Numbered from the stretch's first letter, positions 25,587 through 34,210 are shown. The stretch is DNA of 34,652 nucleotides from Sphingopyxis sp. RIFCSPHIGHO2_12_FULL_65_19 (GCF_001830555.1 NZ_MIAM01000016.1:79138-113789); one strand, 5' to 3'. Notes: generated by a model from the sequence alone, not told the origin. Made by a program: numbers and translations.

Positions 25587-28001
25587 ATGAATAGCTATTG
25601 TCTTTCGATTTCCGCGCGTGCTGCGCTGCTGGCGGCGGGGGCGTCGTTTGCGCTGCCGGTGCTGGCCCAGGCGCCGATCGGCCCACCGGCCGCCGCCGCT
25701 GTCGCGGACCAGCCCGCCGAGTCCGTGCCGGCTGCGCCCGAAACGGTCGAGGATGCCTATGACGATTACAGCGAGGACGAGATCATCGTCACCGCGCCGC
25801 GCCTTGCGGGACAACTCGACACCGACATCAAGGCCGAGGCCGAACTCGATGAGGCCGCGATCGCAAGCTATGGCGTATCGAACGTCTCCGAACTGCTCGA
25901 CGCGCTGGCGCCGCAGACGCGCTCGGGTCGCGGACGCGGCGGCGGTCGGCCGATCATCCTCATCAACGGGCGCCGCATCGGCGGCTTTGGCGAGGTGCGC
26001 AACCTGCCGCCTGAAGCGATCGCCAAGGTTGAGGTTTTTCCCGAAGAAGTCGCGCTGCAATATGGCTATTCGGCCGACGAGCGCGTCGTCAACATGGTGC
26101 TCAAGCCCAATTTCCGCCAGATCGCCGTGGAGGGGGAGGGCGGCATCCCGACGCAGGGCGGCCGGTTCCAGAGCGAAATCGAACCTAGCTTTCTGATGAT
26201 CGGCGACAATGGGCGCGTCAACGTCAATGCGGGCTGGGAGCACAAGACGATGTTGCTCGAAAGCGAACGCGACCTCGATTATGACGATCCCGCGCAGGCG
26301 GCGGAGGCTCCCGCGCGCAGTCTGCTCGGCGCGTCCGACCAATATTCGATCGACGCGACGATCCAGCGCAGCCTGAACAAAGTGACCGATGCGTCGATCA
26401 ACGTTCGCTTCGACCAGACCGACAGCCTGTCCTTGCTTGGCCCCGGTGTCGGCGGGGTATCCGATCCGCTGGAGCGTGACAGCCGCAGTCGCAACCTCAC
26501 CACCACGGCGAGCGTCAACGGGATGCTCGGTGACTGGCGCTGGTCGGTGTCGGGCAATTATGCCGATGCCGACCAACTGACTTTCACCGACCGGATCAAC
26601 GGCGACCGCGATCGCTTCGACAGCAGCCAGCAGACCTTCGGCGGCAACGCCAATCTGTCGGGCACAGTGACCGAGGGATGGGCCGGGCCGATCCGCCTGT
26701 CGATGACCGGCAGCTATTCAGGTTTGCGGTTCGACAGCCGGTCGGAAAATGCGAATGGAATTGCCACGACCGACCTCGCGCGCGACCTGCCGGGGGTGTT
26801 CGGGTCGCTGACCGTGCCCTTGCTCGACCCGGAGTATGAGGTCGGCAACATCGGCCGGGTCTCGCTGACGCTGAGCGGACAGGTGCAGAATCCCAGCGAT
26901 TTTGCGGCGCTCAAAAGCTGGGGCGCGAATCTCAACTGGGGGGTCACCGACAATCTGTCGCTGATCGCCAGCTTCAACCAGGACGAAGCGGCGCCCGGCA
27001 TCCAGCAACTCGGCGCCGCGCCGTTGGTGACCGACGGCGTCACCTATTACGACATCCGCACGGGCCAGACTGTGCAGATCACGACGACGACCGGCGGCAA
27101 TCCCTTCCTGCTCGCCGAACAGCGCCGCGACCTGAAACTTGGGCTCAACTGGTCGCCGCCGATGGTCGAAGGATTGAATCTCTCGATCAACTACAACAGC
27201 AACAAAAGCTATGACACGTCGAACAGCCTTCCCCTGCTGACCCCGGAAATCGAGGCCGCGTTCCCCGACCGGGTGACGCGCGACGCCAATGGGGTGCTGC
27301 TCGCGATTGACCAGCGGCCGGTCAATTTTGATCGCGCCGAAAATTCGCAGATCCGCTGGGGCCTCAATTTCGGCAAAAGCTTCGGCCAGCAGGAACAGCG
27401 TCGGCCCGGCGCGGGCGGTCCCGGCGGCGATGGTGCACGGCCGACCGGCCGCCCCGGCGGCGGTCCGCGCGCGGGCGGCGGTCGCGGTCCGGGTGGTCCC
27501 GGCGGCCGGTTCGGCGGTCCGCAGGGCGGGCGCTGGCAGGTGTCGCTCTATCATACGATCAAGCTGACCGACACGGTGCTGATCCGTCCCGGCGTTCCCG
27601 AACTCGACCTGCTCAACGGTTCGGCCACCGGCAGCGGCGGCGGCAGCAACCGGCATCTGTTTGAACTCGACGGCGGGCTGTTCAACAAGGGTATGGGCGT
27701 CCGGCTCAGCGCCAAATATGACAGCGGCAGCACGGTCACGGGCAGCACCGCGGGCGACCTGAAATTCGGCGACCTCGCGACGTTCAACCTGCGCTTTTTC
27801 GTCGACCTGAACCAGAAACCGAAATTGCTCGAAACGCTGCCTTTCCTGAAGGGATCGCGATTGCGGCTGTCGGTCGACAATATCTTCGACGCCCAGCGCA
27901 AGGTCACGAACGCCAGCGGCGTCGTGCCGCTCAATTATCAGCCCGGCTATATCGACCCGCTCGGCCGCTATATCGAGCTGGAGTGGCGCAAGACCTTCTA
28001 G
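25587..28001 (+). CDS. TonB-dependent receptor with a Gly/Arg-rich low-complexity insert
   Basis: 804 aa. It has a signal peptide (MNSYCLSISARAALLAAGASFALPVLAQ) and a Pro/Ala-rich acidic linker. A TonB-box-like DEIIVTAPR is followed by a short plug-like domain (VSELLDALAPQTR, then PIILINGRRIGGFGEVRNLPPEAIAKVEVFPEEVALQYGY). A long beta-barrel ends in ELEWRKTF, the terminal Phe expected of outer-membrane barrels. Residues about 605-650 are an unusual Gly/Arg/Pro-rich insert between barrel strands, probably an exposed loop. The substrate is unknown and no catabolic genes are linked. Its stop codon overlaps that of the opposing glycosyltransferase gene. Confidence 0.88.
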   Translation: MNSYCLSISARAALLAAGASFALPVLAQAPIGPPAAAAVADQPAESVPAAPETVEDAYDDYSEDEIIVTAPRLAGQLDTDIKAEAELDEAAIASYGVSNVSELLDALAPQTRSGRGRGGGRPIILINGRRIGGFGEVRNLPPEAIAKVEVFPEEVALQYGYSADERVVNMVLKPNFRQIAVEGEGGIPTQGGRFQSEIEPSFLMIGDNGRVNVNAGWEHKTMLLESERDLDYDDPAQAAEAPARSLLGASDQYSIDATIQRSLNKVTDASINVRFDQTDSLSLLGPGVGGVSDPLERDSRSRNLTTTASVNGMLGDWRWSVSGNYADADQLTFTDRINGDRDRFDSSQQTFGGNANLSGTVTEGWAGPIRLSMTGSYSGLRFDSRSENANGIATTDLARDLPGVFGSLTVPLLDPEYEVGNIGRVSLTLSGQVQNPSDFAALKSWGANLNWGVTDNLSLIASFNQDEAAPGIQQLGAAPLVTDGVTYYDIRTGQTVQITTTTGGNPFLLAEQRRDLKLGLNWSPPMVEGLNLSINYNSNKSYDTSNSLPLLTPEIEAAFPDRVTRDANGVLLAIDQRPVNFDRAENSQIRWGLNFGKSFGQQEQRRPGAGGPGGDGARPTGRPGGGPRAGGGRGPGGPGGRFGGPQGGRWQVSLYHTIKLTDTVLIRPGVPELDLLNGSATGSGGGSNRHLFELDGGLFNKGMGVRLSAKYDSGSTVTGSTAGDLKFGDLATFNLRFFVDLNQKPKLLETLPFLKGSRLRLSVDNIFDAQRKVTNASGVVPLNYQPGYIDPLGRYIELEWRKTF

Positions 28002-29050
28002 GCGGCGAGTTCCTTTGCGCCGAGCGGCGTGCTGGGCGCGGGTTCCGACGGGACGAAGGTCAGGGCTTTGGCGAATTGCGCCGTGCAGTTCGTCCAGCTG
28101 TAGCGCGCGCCCAGCGCCTCGGCGTCGGCGCGGTCGCACGCCAGCGCGGTGTCGATCGCCCGGCCCAGATCGTTGTCGAGCGCGCCCGCGCCGCCCGTTA
28201 CGATGTCGCCGGGACCCGGCACCGGAAAGGCCGCGACGGGCGTGCCGCAACTCAGCGCTTCGATGACCACAAGGCCGAAGGTGTCGGTTCGGCTGGGGAA
28301 TACGAAAACGTCGGCGCCGGCATAGGCCGAAGCGAGCGTCTCGCCGCCTAGCTTGCCCAGGAACAGGGCCTGCGGGTGCTGCGCTTTCAGATCGGCCAGC
28401 GCGGGCCCTTCGCCGACGATCACCTTGGTGCCCGGCCGGTCGCATTCGAGGAAGGCGCCGATGTTCTTTTCCACCGCGACGCGGCCGACATAAAGCTGAA
28501 TCGGGCGTGTGAGGCCCGCAAAAGCCGGATGCGGCGCGCGGTCCGGGCGGAACAGGTCGTGATCGACGCCGCGTTCCCACATCATCGTCTGGCCCAGGCC
28601 CTGTCCGGCCAGTTCGCGGGACAGGCTGCGCGTTGCGACCATGATATGGCGCGCCGGTCGATGGAACCAGCGAATGAAGCGCCAAACCGTGGCGGGCGAG
28701 ATCGGGAACCGCGCCGCGACATATTCGGGAAAGCGGGTGTGATAGGCTGTGGTGAATGGAAATCCGTTTTTCAGGCACCAACGCCGCGCCGCGAGCCCGA
28801 GTGGGCCTTCGGTCGAAATATGGATCGCCTGCGGGGCAAAGGCGCGGATATGCCGCCCGACTTTACGCCAGCCGGCGAAGGCCAGCCGGATTTCAGGGTA
28901 GGAGGGGCAGGGCACCGAGCGGAACAGGTCGGGAGAGATTACGCCGACCTCGTGCCCACCGGCGCGCAGTTCGCCGATCGTGGCCTGCAACGTCCGCACG
29001 ACGCCATTGACCTGCGGTTCCCAGGCGTCGGTGACGATGAGAATCCTCAT
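27998..29050 (-). CDS. GT4 family glycosyltransferase
   Basis: 350 aa GT-B glycosyltransferase. The N-terminus MRILIVTDAWEPQVNGVVRTL and the C-terminal donor-binding segment VFPSRTDTFGLVVIEALSCGTPVAAFPVPGPGDIV (E-x7-E type) are typical of GT4 enzymes that glycosylate membrane lipids. ATG 29050 is chosen; the upstream in-frame TTG at 29059 directly abuts the AGGGA site and is less likely. It starts 12 bp after the LpxH-like phosphoesterase gene, so the two form an operon, plausibly in glycolipid or envelope synthesis. The donor sugar and acceptor cannot be told from the sequence. Confidence 0.9.
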   Translation of the reverse strand: MRILIVTDAWEPQVNGVVRTLQATIGELRAGGHEVGVISPDLFRSVPCPSYPEIRLAFAGWRKVGRHIRAFAPQAIHISTEGPLGLAARRWCLKNGFPFTTAYHTRFPEYVAARFPISPATVWRFIRWFHRPARHIMVATRSLSRELAGQGLGQTMMWERGVDHDLFRPDRAPHPAFAGLTRPIQLYVGRVAVEKNIGAFLECDRPGTKVIVGEGPALADLKAQHPQALFLGKLGGETLASAYAGADVFVFPSRTDTFGLVVIEALSCGTPVAAFPVPGPGDIVTGGAGALDNDLGRAIDTALACDRADAEALGARYSWTNCTAQFAKALTFVPSEPAPSTPLGAKELAA

Positions 29051-29062
29051 GCCGGCCAATCC

Positions 29063-29944
29063 CTATGCCGCCCGCGCAGGGGCAGGCAGCTGGAGCTTTG
29101 TCGGGGCCGACCGCGCCGCGACCTCTTCGGCCCATTGGAGAATCTCCATCGTGCCGTCATGGTGCTCGACCAGCGCCGTACAGCCTTCAACCCAGTCGCC
29201 GTCGTTATAATATTCGGTGCCCTCGATCTCGCGCATCTCGGCGCTGTGGATGTGGCCGCACACGACGCCATCGACCCCGCGCGAGCGCGCGGCGTGGGCG
29301 ACGACTTCTTCATAGCGGCCGATAAACTGGACCGCATTTTTGACCTTGTGCTTGGCGACCATTGAAAGCGACCAATAGGGCAGGCCGAACGCACTGCGGA
29401 TGCGGTTCACCACCACATTGCACTTCATCAGCGCGGTGTAGGCGGCGTCGCCGACAAAGGCGAGCCAGCGGTGCGCGAGCATCACCGCATCGAACTCGTC
29501 GCCGTGAACGACGAGCAATTTGCGGCCGTCGGCGGTTTCGTGGATCGCCTCGCGGCGTATCTCGACCCCGCCGAAATCGAAGCCGTCAAACGGCTTCACC
29601 ATCTCGTCATGGTTGCCGGGGACATAGACCACGCGCGTGCCGCGCTTCGCGCGCTTCAGCACGCGCCACACGACGTCATTATGCTCGGGCGGCCAGAAAT
29701 GGCGCTTTTTCAGCCGCCAGCCGTCGATGATGTCACCGACCAAATACAGCGTCTCGCAATCGACATGGTCGAAAAAGTCGATCAGCATTGCGGCGTTGCA
29801 GCCGCGCGTGCCGAGATGAATGTCGCTGACCCACACCGTGCGATAGCTCCGCCGTTCGCCGATCAACCGTTCGGGCACATGCGGGTCGGTCGTGAAGGGG
29901 TCGGGAAAGCGGGCGGGGATCGGCAGGGTCGAAATCGATGCCAT
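29063..29944 (-). CDS. LpxH-like metallophosphoesterase (UDP-2,3-diacylglucosamine diphosphatase family)
   Basis: 293 aa calcineurin-like phosphoesterase. Metal ligands are seen in order: DIHLG (D41, H43), GDIIDGW (D71), GNHDE (111-114), VVHGDEFD and GHIHSAEM. The DIHLGTRGCN and LKKRHFWPPEHNDVVWRVL wording is that of the LpxH-like branch rather than of general phosphatases. Most Alphaproteobacteria are thought to use LpxI for the lipid A step, so this enzyme may act on another pyrophosphate-linked lipid. GGAG lies about 7 bases before the ATG. The gene is followed by a glycosyltransferase. The 150-bp gap upstream probably carries its promoter, but none is clear. Confidence 0.88.
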   Translation of the reverse strand: MASISTLPIPARFPDPFTTDPHVPERLIGERRSYRTVWVSDIHLGTRGCNAAMLIDFFDHVDCETLYLVGDIIDGWRLKKRHFWPPEHNDVVWRVLKRAKRGTRVVYVPGNHDEMVKPFDGFDFGGVEIRREAIHETADGRKLLVVHGDEFDAVMLAHRWLAFVGDAAYTALMKCNVVVNRIRSAFGLPYWSLSMVAKHKVKNAVQFIGRYEEVVAHAARSRGVDGVVCGHIHSAEMREIEGTEYYNDGDWVEGCTALVEHHDGTMEILQWAEEVAARSAPTKLQLPAPARAA

Positions 29945-30094
29945 GTCACACTCCGAAGGCAGTCTTTGCTGCCCCCGGCGTAGACAGGAGTTTTGTTACA
30001 GCGTGCGAATCAAAGCCGCGACAGTTTGAAGAAAGTTCAGCGGCAGGTTTGTGACGTTGCCTATTTGACACATATGAGGTTAACCATGATCCAA

Positions 30095-31528
30095 TCAGGT
30101 TCGTCGAATCACCAAATTCCTGATTTCGCTCATATCTTCCATCGCGAAACGCACGCCTTCGCGGCCAAGCCCACTGTCCTTCACCCCGCCATAAGGCATA
30201 TTGTCGACGCGGTAGGAGGACACGTCATTGACGACGATCCCCCCGACGTCGAGATGATCCCATGCGCTGAGCACCTTGTGCAAGTCGCTGGTAAACAGCC
30301 CTGCCTGGAGCCCGAACTTGCTGTCATTGACCTCGGCGAGTGCGTCTTCCCAGTTTGAAAATTTCGACAGGATGACGACGGGGCCGAACGCTTCCTCGCG
30401 CACCACATCGGTATCGCCGGGGACATTCTCGAGCAGCGCGGCTTCGAGCATATTGCCGTCGCAGCCGCCGCCCGCGAGCAAGGTTGCGCCTGCGGCCACC
30501 GCATCGTCGATCCAGCCCTTCAGCCGCTGTGCTTCCTTTACCGAAATCATCGGCCCGATGAACGTATCGCGATGCTTCGGATCGCCCGATTTCAGCGTCT
30601 TGACCTTGGCGGCGAGCATGTCGCGGAAACGGTCGTAGATATCCTCGTGGATGATCACGCGCTGCACATGGATGCAGCTTTGCCCCGACTGATAATAGCC
30701 GCCGAAGATGATCCGCGCGAGCGCATGATCCAGATCGGCATCCTTGTCGACGACCACCGCGGCGTTGCCGCCGAGTTCGAGCACGACCTTCTTCTTGCCC
30801 GCCTTCGCCTTCAAATCCCAGCCGACGCCGGGCGATCCGGTGAAGCTCAGTAATTTCAGCCGCTCGTCGGTCGTGAACAAGTCGGCGCCCGCGCGGGTCG
30901 CGGGCAGGATACTGAACGCGCCCTCGGGCAAGATATCGCACTCGGCGAGCACTTCGCCCATGATGATCGCGCCCAATGGCGTCAGCGACGCGGGCTTCAT
31001 CACAAAGGGACAGCCGATCGCGATCGCGGGGGCGATCTTGTGCGCCGCTAGGTTGAGCGGGAAATTGAACGGCGAGATAAAGCTGCACGGCCCGATCGGC
31101 ACTCGCTTCCACATTCCCATATAGCCCTTGGCGCGCGCCGAAATGTCGAGTGGCTGGACCTCGCCATAATTGCGCGTCGCTTCCTCTGCGGCGATGCGGA
31201 AGGTATCGATCAGGCGCGTGACCTCACCCTCGCTGTCGGCGATCGGTTTGCCTGCCTCGACGCAGAGCGCATAGGCGAGCTCGTCGAACCGCTCCTGAAA
31301 GCGCGCGACGCAATGACTGAGCACGTCGCGCTTCTCATAGCTCGCGAGGCGTGCCATCGGCTCGGCGGCGCGCACGGCGCCCGCGATCGCTTCGTCGATG
31401 ACGTCGGGGGTCGCGAGCGCGGTGCGGAATGCAACTTCGCCGGTGAATTTGTCGATCACCTCGAGGTCGGTGTTCGGCTGCACCGCCTTGTTGTTGAGGT
31501 AGAGCGGGTAGACGGTTTTGAGTTTCAT
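30095..31528 (-). CDS. NAD(P)-dependent aldehyde dehydrogenase
   Basis: 477 aa ALDH superfamily enzyme. The catalytic Cys is residue 285 in SGQSCIHVQR, the general base is Glu 251 in LELGGNAAVVV, and the oxyanion Asn is 155 in SPFNFPLN. FTGSPGVGWDLK is the nucleotide-binding turn. It resembles the lactaldehyde/phosphonoacetaldehyde/non-phosphorylating glyceraldehyde-phosphate branch; the exact substrate is unknown. The start MKLKTVYPLY is preceded 7 bases upstream by GGAG belonging to the palindromic repeat at 31536-31659. It lies downstream of the acetolactate-synthase-like gene on the same strand, so joint expression is likely. Confidence 0.9.
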   Translation of the reverse strand: MKLKTVYPLYLNNKAVQPNTDLEVIDKFTGEVAFRTALATPDVIDEAIAGAVRAAEPMARLASYEKRDVLSHCVARFQERFDELAYALCVEAGKPIADSEGEVTRLIDTFRIAAEEATRNYGEVQPLDISARAKGYMGMWKRVPIGPCSFISPFNFPLNLAAHKIAPAIAIGCPFVMKPASLTPLGAIIMGEVLAECDILPEGAFSILPATRAGADLFTTDERLKLLSFTGSPGVGWDLKAKAGKKKVVLELGGNAAVVVDKDADLDHALARIIFGGYYQSGQSCIHVQRVIIHEDIYDRFRDMLAAKVKTLKSGDPKHRDTFIGPMISVKEAQRLKGWIDDAVAAGATLLAGGGCDGNMLEAALLENVPGDTDVVREEAFGPVVILSKFSNWEDALAEVNDSKFGLQAGLFTSDLHKVLSAWDHLDVGGIVVNDVSSYRVDNMPYGGVKDSGLGREGVRFAMEDMSEIRNLVIRRT

Positions 31529-31535
31529 GCGCTTA

Positions 31536-31659
31536 CTCCCCCCTCCTGCTTGCGGGAGGGGTCGGGGGTGGGCCAGCAACGGTGCGGTATGCCCACCCCG
31601 CTGCGACTAGCGAGCAAGCTCGCAAGTCTCTCTGCCCCTCCCGCTTGCGGGAGGGGAGT
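31536..31659. repeat. Nested palindromic repeat element between the TPP enzyme and aldehyde dehydrogenase genes
   Basis: The element has two terminal copies of the same motif, one at 31539-31560 (imperfect) and one at 31635-31656. The latter is a perfect palindrome with arm CCCCTCCCGC, two bases, then its complement. Inside are GGGGTGGGC (31565-31573) and its complement GCCCACCCC (31591-31599), and a further palindrome GCGAGC-AA-GCTCGC at 31610-31623. I recognise this sequence type as a dispersed, non-coding repeat in sphingomonad genomes. It occupies almost the whole 136-bp intercistronic gap and would fold into a multi-branched RNA. There is no coding capacity and no transposase. Confidence 0.85.
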
Positions 31660-31664
31660 TAACG

Positions 31665-33311
31665 TTACAAATTCTTCGATAACCGTTTGATGTCATTATT
31701 CAAAATCTGGTCGTTCTCCGAATAATCGACCGGGCAGTCGATCAGATGCACTCCCGGCGTATCGCGCGTATGCGCGAGCAGTTCCTTCAGATGTGCCGCG
31801 CTTTCGACGCGATACCCGTTCGCGCCATAGCTTTCGGCATATTTTACGAAATCGGGGTTGCCATAGGTCAGCCCCCAGTCCTTGAAGCCCATGTTTGCCT
31901 GTTTCCAGCGGATCATCCCATAGCTGTTGTCATTGAGGATCAGCACGGTGATGTTGAGGCCCAGGCGCACCGCGGTCTCCATCTCCTGGCTGTTCATCAT
32001 GAAGCCGCCGTCGCCGCAGATCGCCATGACCTTGCGGTTCGGATAGAGCATCGCCGACATCATCGCGCTCGGCAGCCCCGCGCCCATCGTCGCGAGCGCA
32101 TTGTCGAGCAGCACGGTGTTCGGCTTGCACGCGGTATAGCCGCGCGCGAACCAGATCTTGTAGACGCCGTTGTCGAGACAGATGATCCCGTCGTCGGGCA
32201 TCGCGTCGCGGACTGACTGCACCAGATGCGGCGGAAAGATGGGGAAACGCGCGTCCTTCGCCAGCGGCGCGGTATGATCGACCTCGGCCTGGCGATAGGC
32301 GAGCAGATGGTCGAATTTCCAGCCGCCGTTCGGGACGATGTCTTCCTTCATCTGCCACACCGCGTTGGCGATATCGCCGATCACCTCGATGTCGGGGAAA
32401 TAGACGGGGTCGACCTCGGCGGTCTTGGTCGACACATGGATCACCGTCGGCCCGCCGCGCTGCATGAAAAAGGGCGGCTTTTCGATCACATCATGGCCCA
32501 GGTTGACGATGCAATCCGACGCCTCGACCGCGCGGTGGACGAAATCGCCGGATGACAGCGCGGCGCAGCCGAGGAATTTCGGATGCCGCTCATCGATCAC
32601 GCCCTTGCCGAGCTGGGTGGTGAGGAAGGGGATGCCGGTCTTTTCGATAAATTGCAGCAGCATCCGGCTGGTCATCGTGCGGTTTGCACCCGCGCCGATG
32701 ACAAGGACGGGCGAGGTTGCATTTTCGAGCGCCTTCACCGCCTCGCGGATCGATTTCACATCGGCGGTCGGTCGCCGGACATGGCTGCGTTTCAGCGGAA
32801 GGCTGTCGGTATGCTCGTCGGCGATATCCTCGGGCAGTTCGATATGCACCGCGCCGGGCTTTTCCTCTTCGGCGAGGCGAATGGCTTCGCGCACCCGGCT
32901 CGGGATATTGTCCGATGAGGCCATCTGGTGGGTAAATTTGGTGATCGGCCCCATCATCGCGACGACGTCGAGGATCTGGAAGCGCCCCTGTTTCGATTTC
33001 TTGATCGGTTTTTGCCCCGTGATCATCATCATCGGCATCCCGCCGAGCTGCGCATAGGCCGCCGCGGTGACGAAGTTCGTCGCGCCGGGGCCCAGCGTCG
33101 CGAGGCAGACGCCGGTCTTGCCGGTGTGGCGGCCGTAAGTCGCAGCCATGAAGCCCGCGCCCTGTTCGTGGCGCGTCAGGATCAGCTTGATCTTGGTCGA
33201 GCGCGACAGGCTGTCGAGGAAATCGAGATTCTCTTCACCCGGAACGCCGAAAATATATTCGACGCCCTCTTCCTCCAGGCACTCGATGAACAGGTCGGAT
33301 GCTTTTTTCAT
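31665..33311 (-). CDS. Acetolactate synthase-like thiamine diphosphate enzyme (AlsS-like)
   Basis: 548 aa. The catalytic Glu is residue 49 in TRHEQGAGFMAATYGR. The TPP/Mg motif begins with GDGGFMMNSQEME and ends in LNDNSYG about 27 residues later. The central domain segment CIVNLGHDVIEKPPFF corresponds to the DPIE region of catabolic acetolactate synthases (AlsS). GPGATNFVTAAAYAQLGGMPMMMITGQ is the usual N-terminal domain. It probably condenses two pyruvates, but a role as 2-oxo-acid decarboxylase feeding the adjacent aldehyde dehydrogenase cannot be excluded. No small regulatory subunit gene is next to it, which argues against the biosynthetic IlvB type. GAGGGGGC precedes the ATG. Confidence 0.88.
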   Translation of the reverse strand: MKKASDLFIECLEEEGVEYIFGVPGEENLDFLDSLSRSTKIKLILTRHEQGAGFMAATYGRHTGKTGVCLATLGPGATNFVTAAAYAQLGGMPMMMITGQKPIKKSKQGRFQILDVVAMMGPITKFTHQMASSDNIPSRVREAIRLAEEEKPGAVHIELPEDIADEHTDSLPLKRSHVRRPTADVKSIREAVKALENATSPVLVIGAGANRTMTSRMLLQFIEKTGIPFLTTQLGKGVIDERHPKFLGCAALSSGDFVHRAVEASDCIVNLGHDVIEKPPFFMQRGGPTVIHVSTKTAEVDPVYFPDIEVIGDIANAVWQMKEDIVPNGGWKFDHLLAYRQAEVDHTAPLAKDARFPIFPPHLVQSVRDAMPDDGIICLDNGVYKIWFARGYTACKPNTVLLDNALATMGAGLPSAMMSAMLYPNRKVMAICGDGGFMMNSQEMETAVRLGLNITVLILNDNSYGMIRWKQANMGFKDWGLTYGNPDFVKYAESYGANGYRVESAAHLKELLAHTRDTPGVHLIDCPVDYSENDQILNNDIKRLSKNL

Positions 33312-33541
33312 GTGTCAGTCGCCCCCTCAGCCACGCACCACCCCGGTGCGGCTCCAAGTCATGCCGGCGACCCTTCAGCACAATGTCGTTGCAGCGGCGC
33401 TCGTCATAGGCCGCGAGTCCCTGCTGCATCGGGAAGCGGTTGTAACGAGGGGTAAAGGCGTTGTCATCCGGCGATGCGGTCGCGGCGATCGTCCATCCGC
33501 CAAAGTTTTCGTAAAGGGATTGCAAAGCATAAAAACGCCCC

Positions 33542-33547
33542 TATCCA
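33542..33547 (+). promoter_or_regulatory. Possible -10 element of the small exported protein gene
   Basis: TATCCA at 33542-33547 lies 16 bp after TTGCAA (33520-33525) and about 40 bp before the ATG at 33587, giving a plausible but weak sigma-70 promoter. The rest of the 275-bp region between the divergent TPP enzyme gene and this gene contains nothing else I can identify. Confidence 0.3.
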
Positions 33548-33586
33548 ATCGGATTCAGGGACGTTTGAAATCTACCGGGGGGCAGG

Positions 33587-34168
33587 ATGCGTAAATTGAC
33601 AATGACGATGCTTGGGCTGGCGATGCTGGTTCAGCCGGTGGCCTCATTGGCGAAGGAAAAAGAACCAAAGCCTGTCGAACTGAACGAGACCGAACTCGCA
33701 GCCTTGCAGAAACGCGAAATTCCCGCGGGCGTCGATGTCGTGTTCCGTTCTTCCATCTCTGCCTTGCAGGAGATGAGCTATGTCAACATCAATGCCAGCA
33801 AGGATGCGGGAACGATTACCGCAGAAACCGATGCCAAATCCAAACTGGTCTATAATATCTTTTGGGGCTTCGGTAAGAAGAAGCTGACCCAGCTGGCGTC
33901 GGTTTTCGTCGAGCCGATTTCTCCGACACTCACACGCATGTCGATCAAGCTGCAAACGGTCGAAGCCAAGGCGCGGATGGGTTCATCCTATTCGGATGGC
34001 AAGCCGGTGGTCTTTGCCGAACCCTATAATGCCTTCTACACCGAGTTTGAAAAGGCGCTGTCGGTGCGGATGGCTGAAGCGGCGGCTGCCGTTGCTCCGG
34101 TCGCGGTTGTTCCGGCAGATGAGGCTGCCGCGACAGCTGCCGCAATTCCGGCGGAGCCGACGCCATAG
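33587..34168 (+). CDS. Exported protein of unknown function, Ala-rich tail
   Basis: 193 aa. The N-terminus MRKLTMTMLGLAMLVQPVASLAKE is a Sec signal peptide with likely cleavage after SLA. The middle (about residues 40-150) has an alternating strand pattern: VDVVFRSSISALQEMSYVNINASKDAGTITAET, then LTQLASVFVEPISPTLTRMSIKLQ. This resembles small periplasmic or lipoprotein domains whose members begin with a vFxaalxaLqxxGy-like helix and a strand-turn-strand. The tail from about residue 155 is Ala/Pro/Val-rich and probably disordered. No Cys follows the signal, so it is not a lipoprotein. A GGGGGGCAGG site lies just upstream of the ATG. The function is unknown. Confidence 0.75.
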   Translation: MRKLTMTMLGLAMLVQPVASLAKEKEPKPVELNETELAALQKREIPAGVDVVFRSSISALQEMSYVNINASKDAGTITAETDAKSKLVYNIFWGFGKKKLTQLASVFVEPISPTLTRMSIKLQTVEAKARMGSSYSDGKPVVFAEPYNAFYTEFEKALSVRMAEAAAAVAPVAVVPADEAAATAAAIPAEPTP

Positions 34169-34191
34169 GCGCACGAACAGGATTGGCGCGG

Positions 34192-34210
34192 CGTCGGGTT
34201 TCCCCCGACG
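34192..34210. terminator. Hairpin between the convergent exported-protein and cobT genes
   Basis: CGTCGGG (34192-34198) and CCCGACG (34204-34210) form a perfect 7-bp stem with a 5-base loop. It sits in the 48-bp gap between the two convergent stops, so it could serve both strands. Neither side has a U-tract, which makes it a weaker candidate. Confidence 0.45.

Noticed and set aside
30066-30071. Consensus TTGACA on the plus strand
   Set aside because: No matching -10 at 16-18 bp, and no plus-strand gene follows, only the antisense of the aldehyde dehydrogenase.
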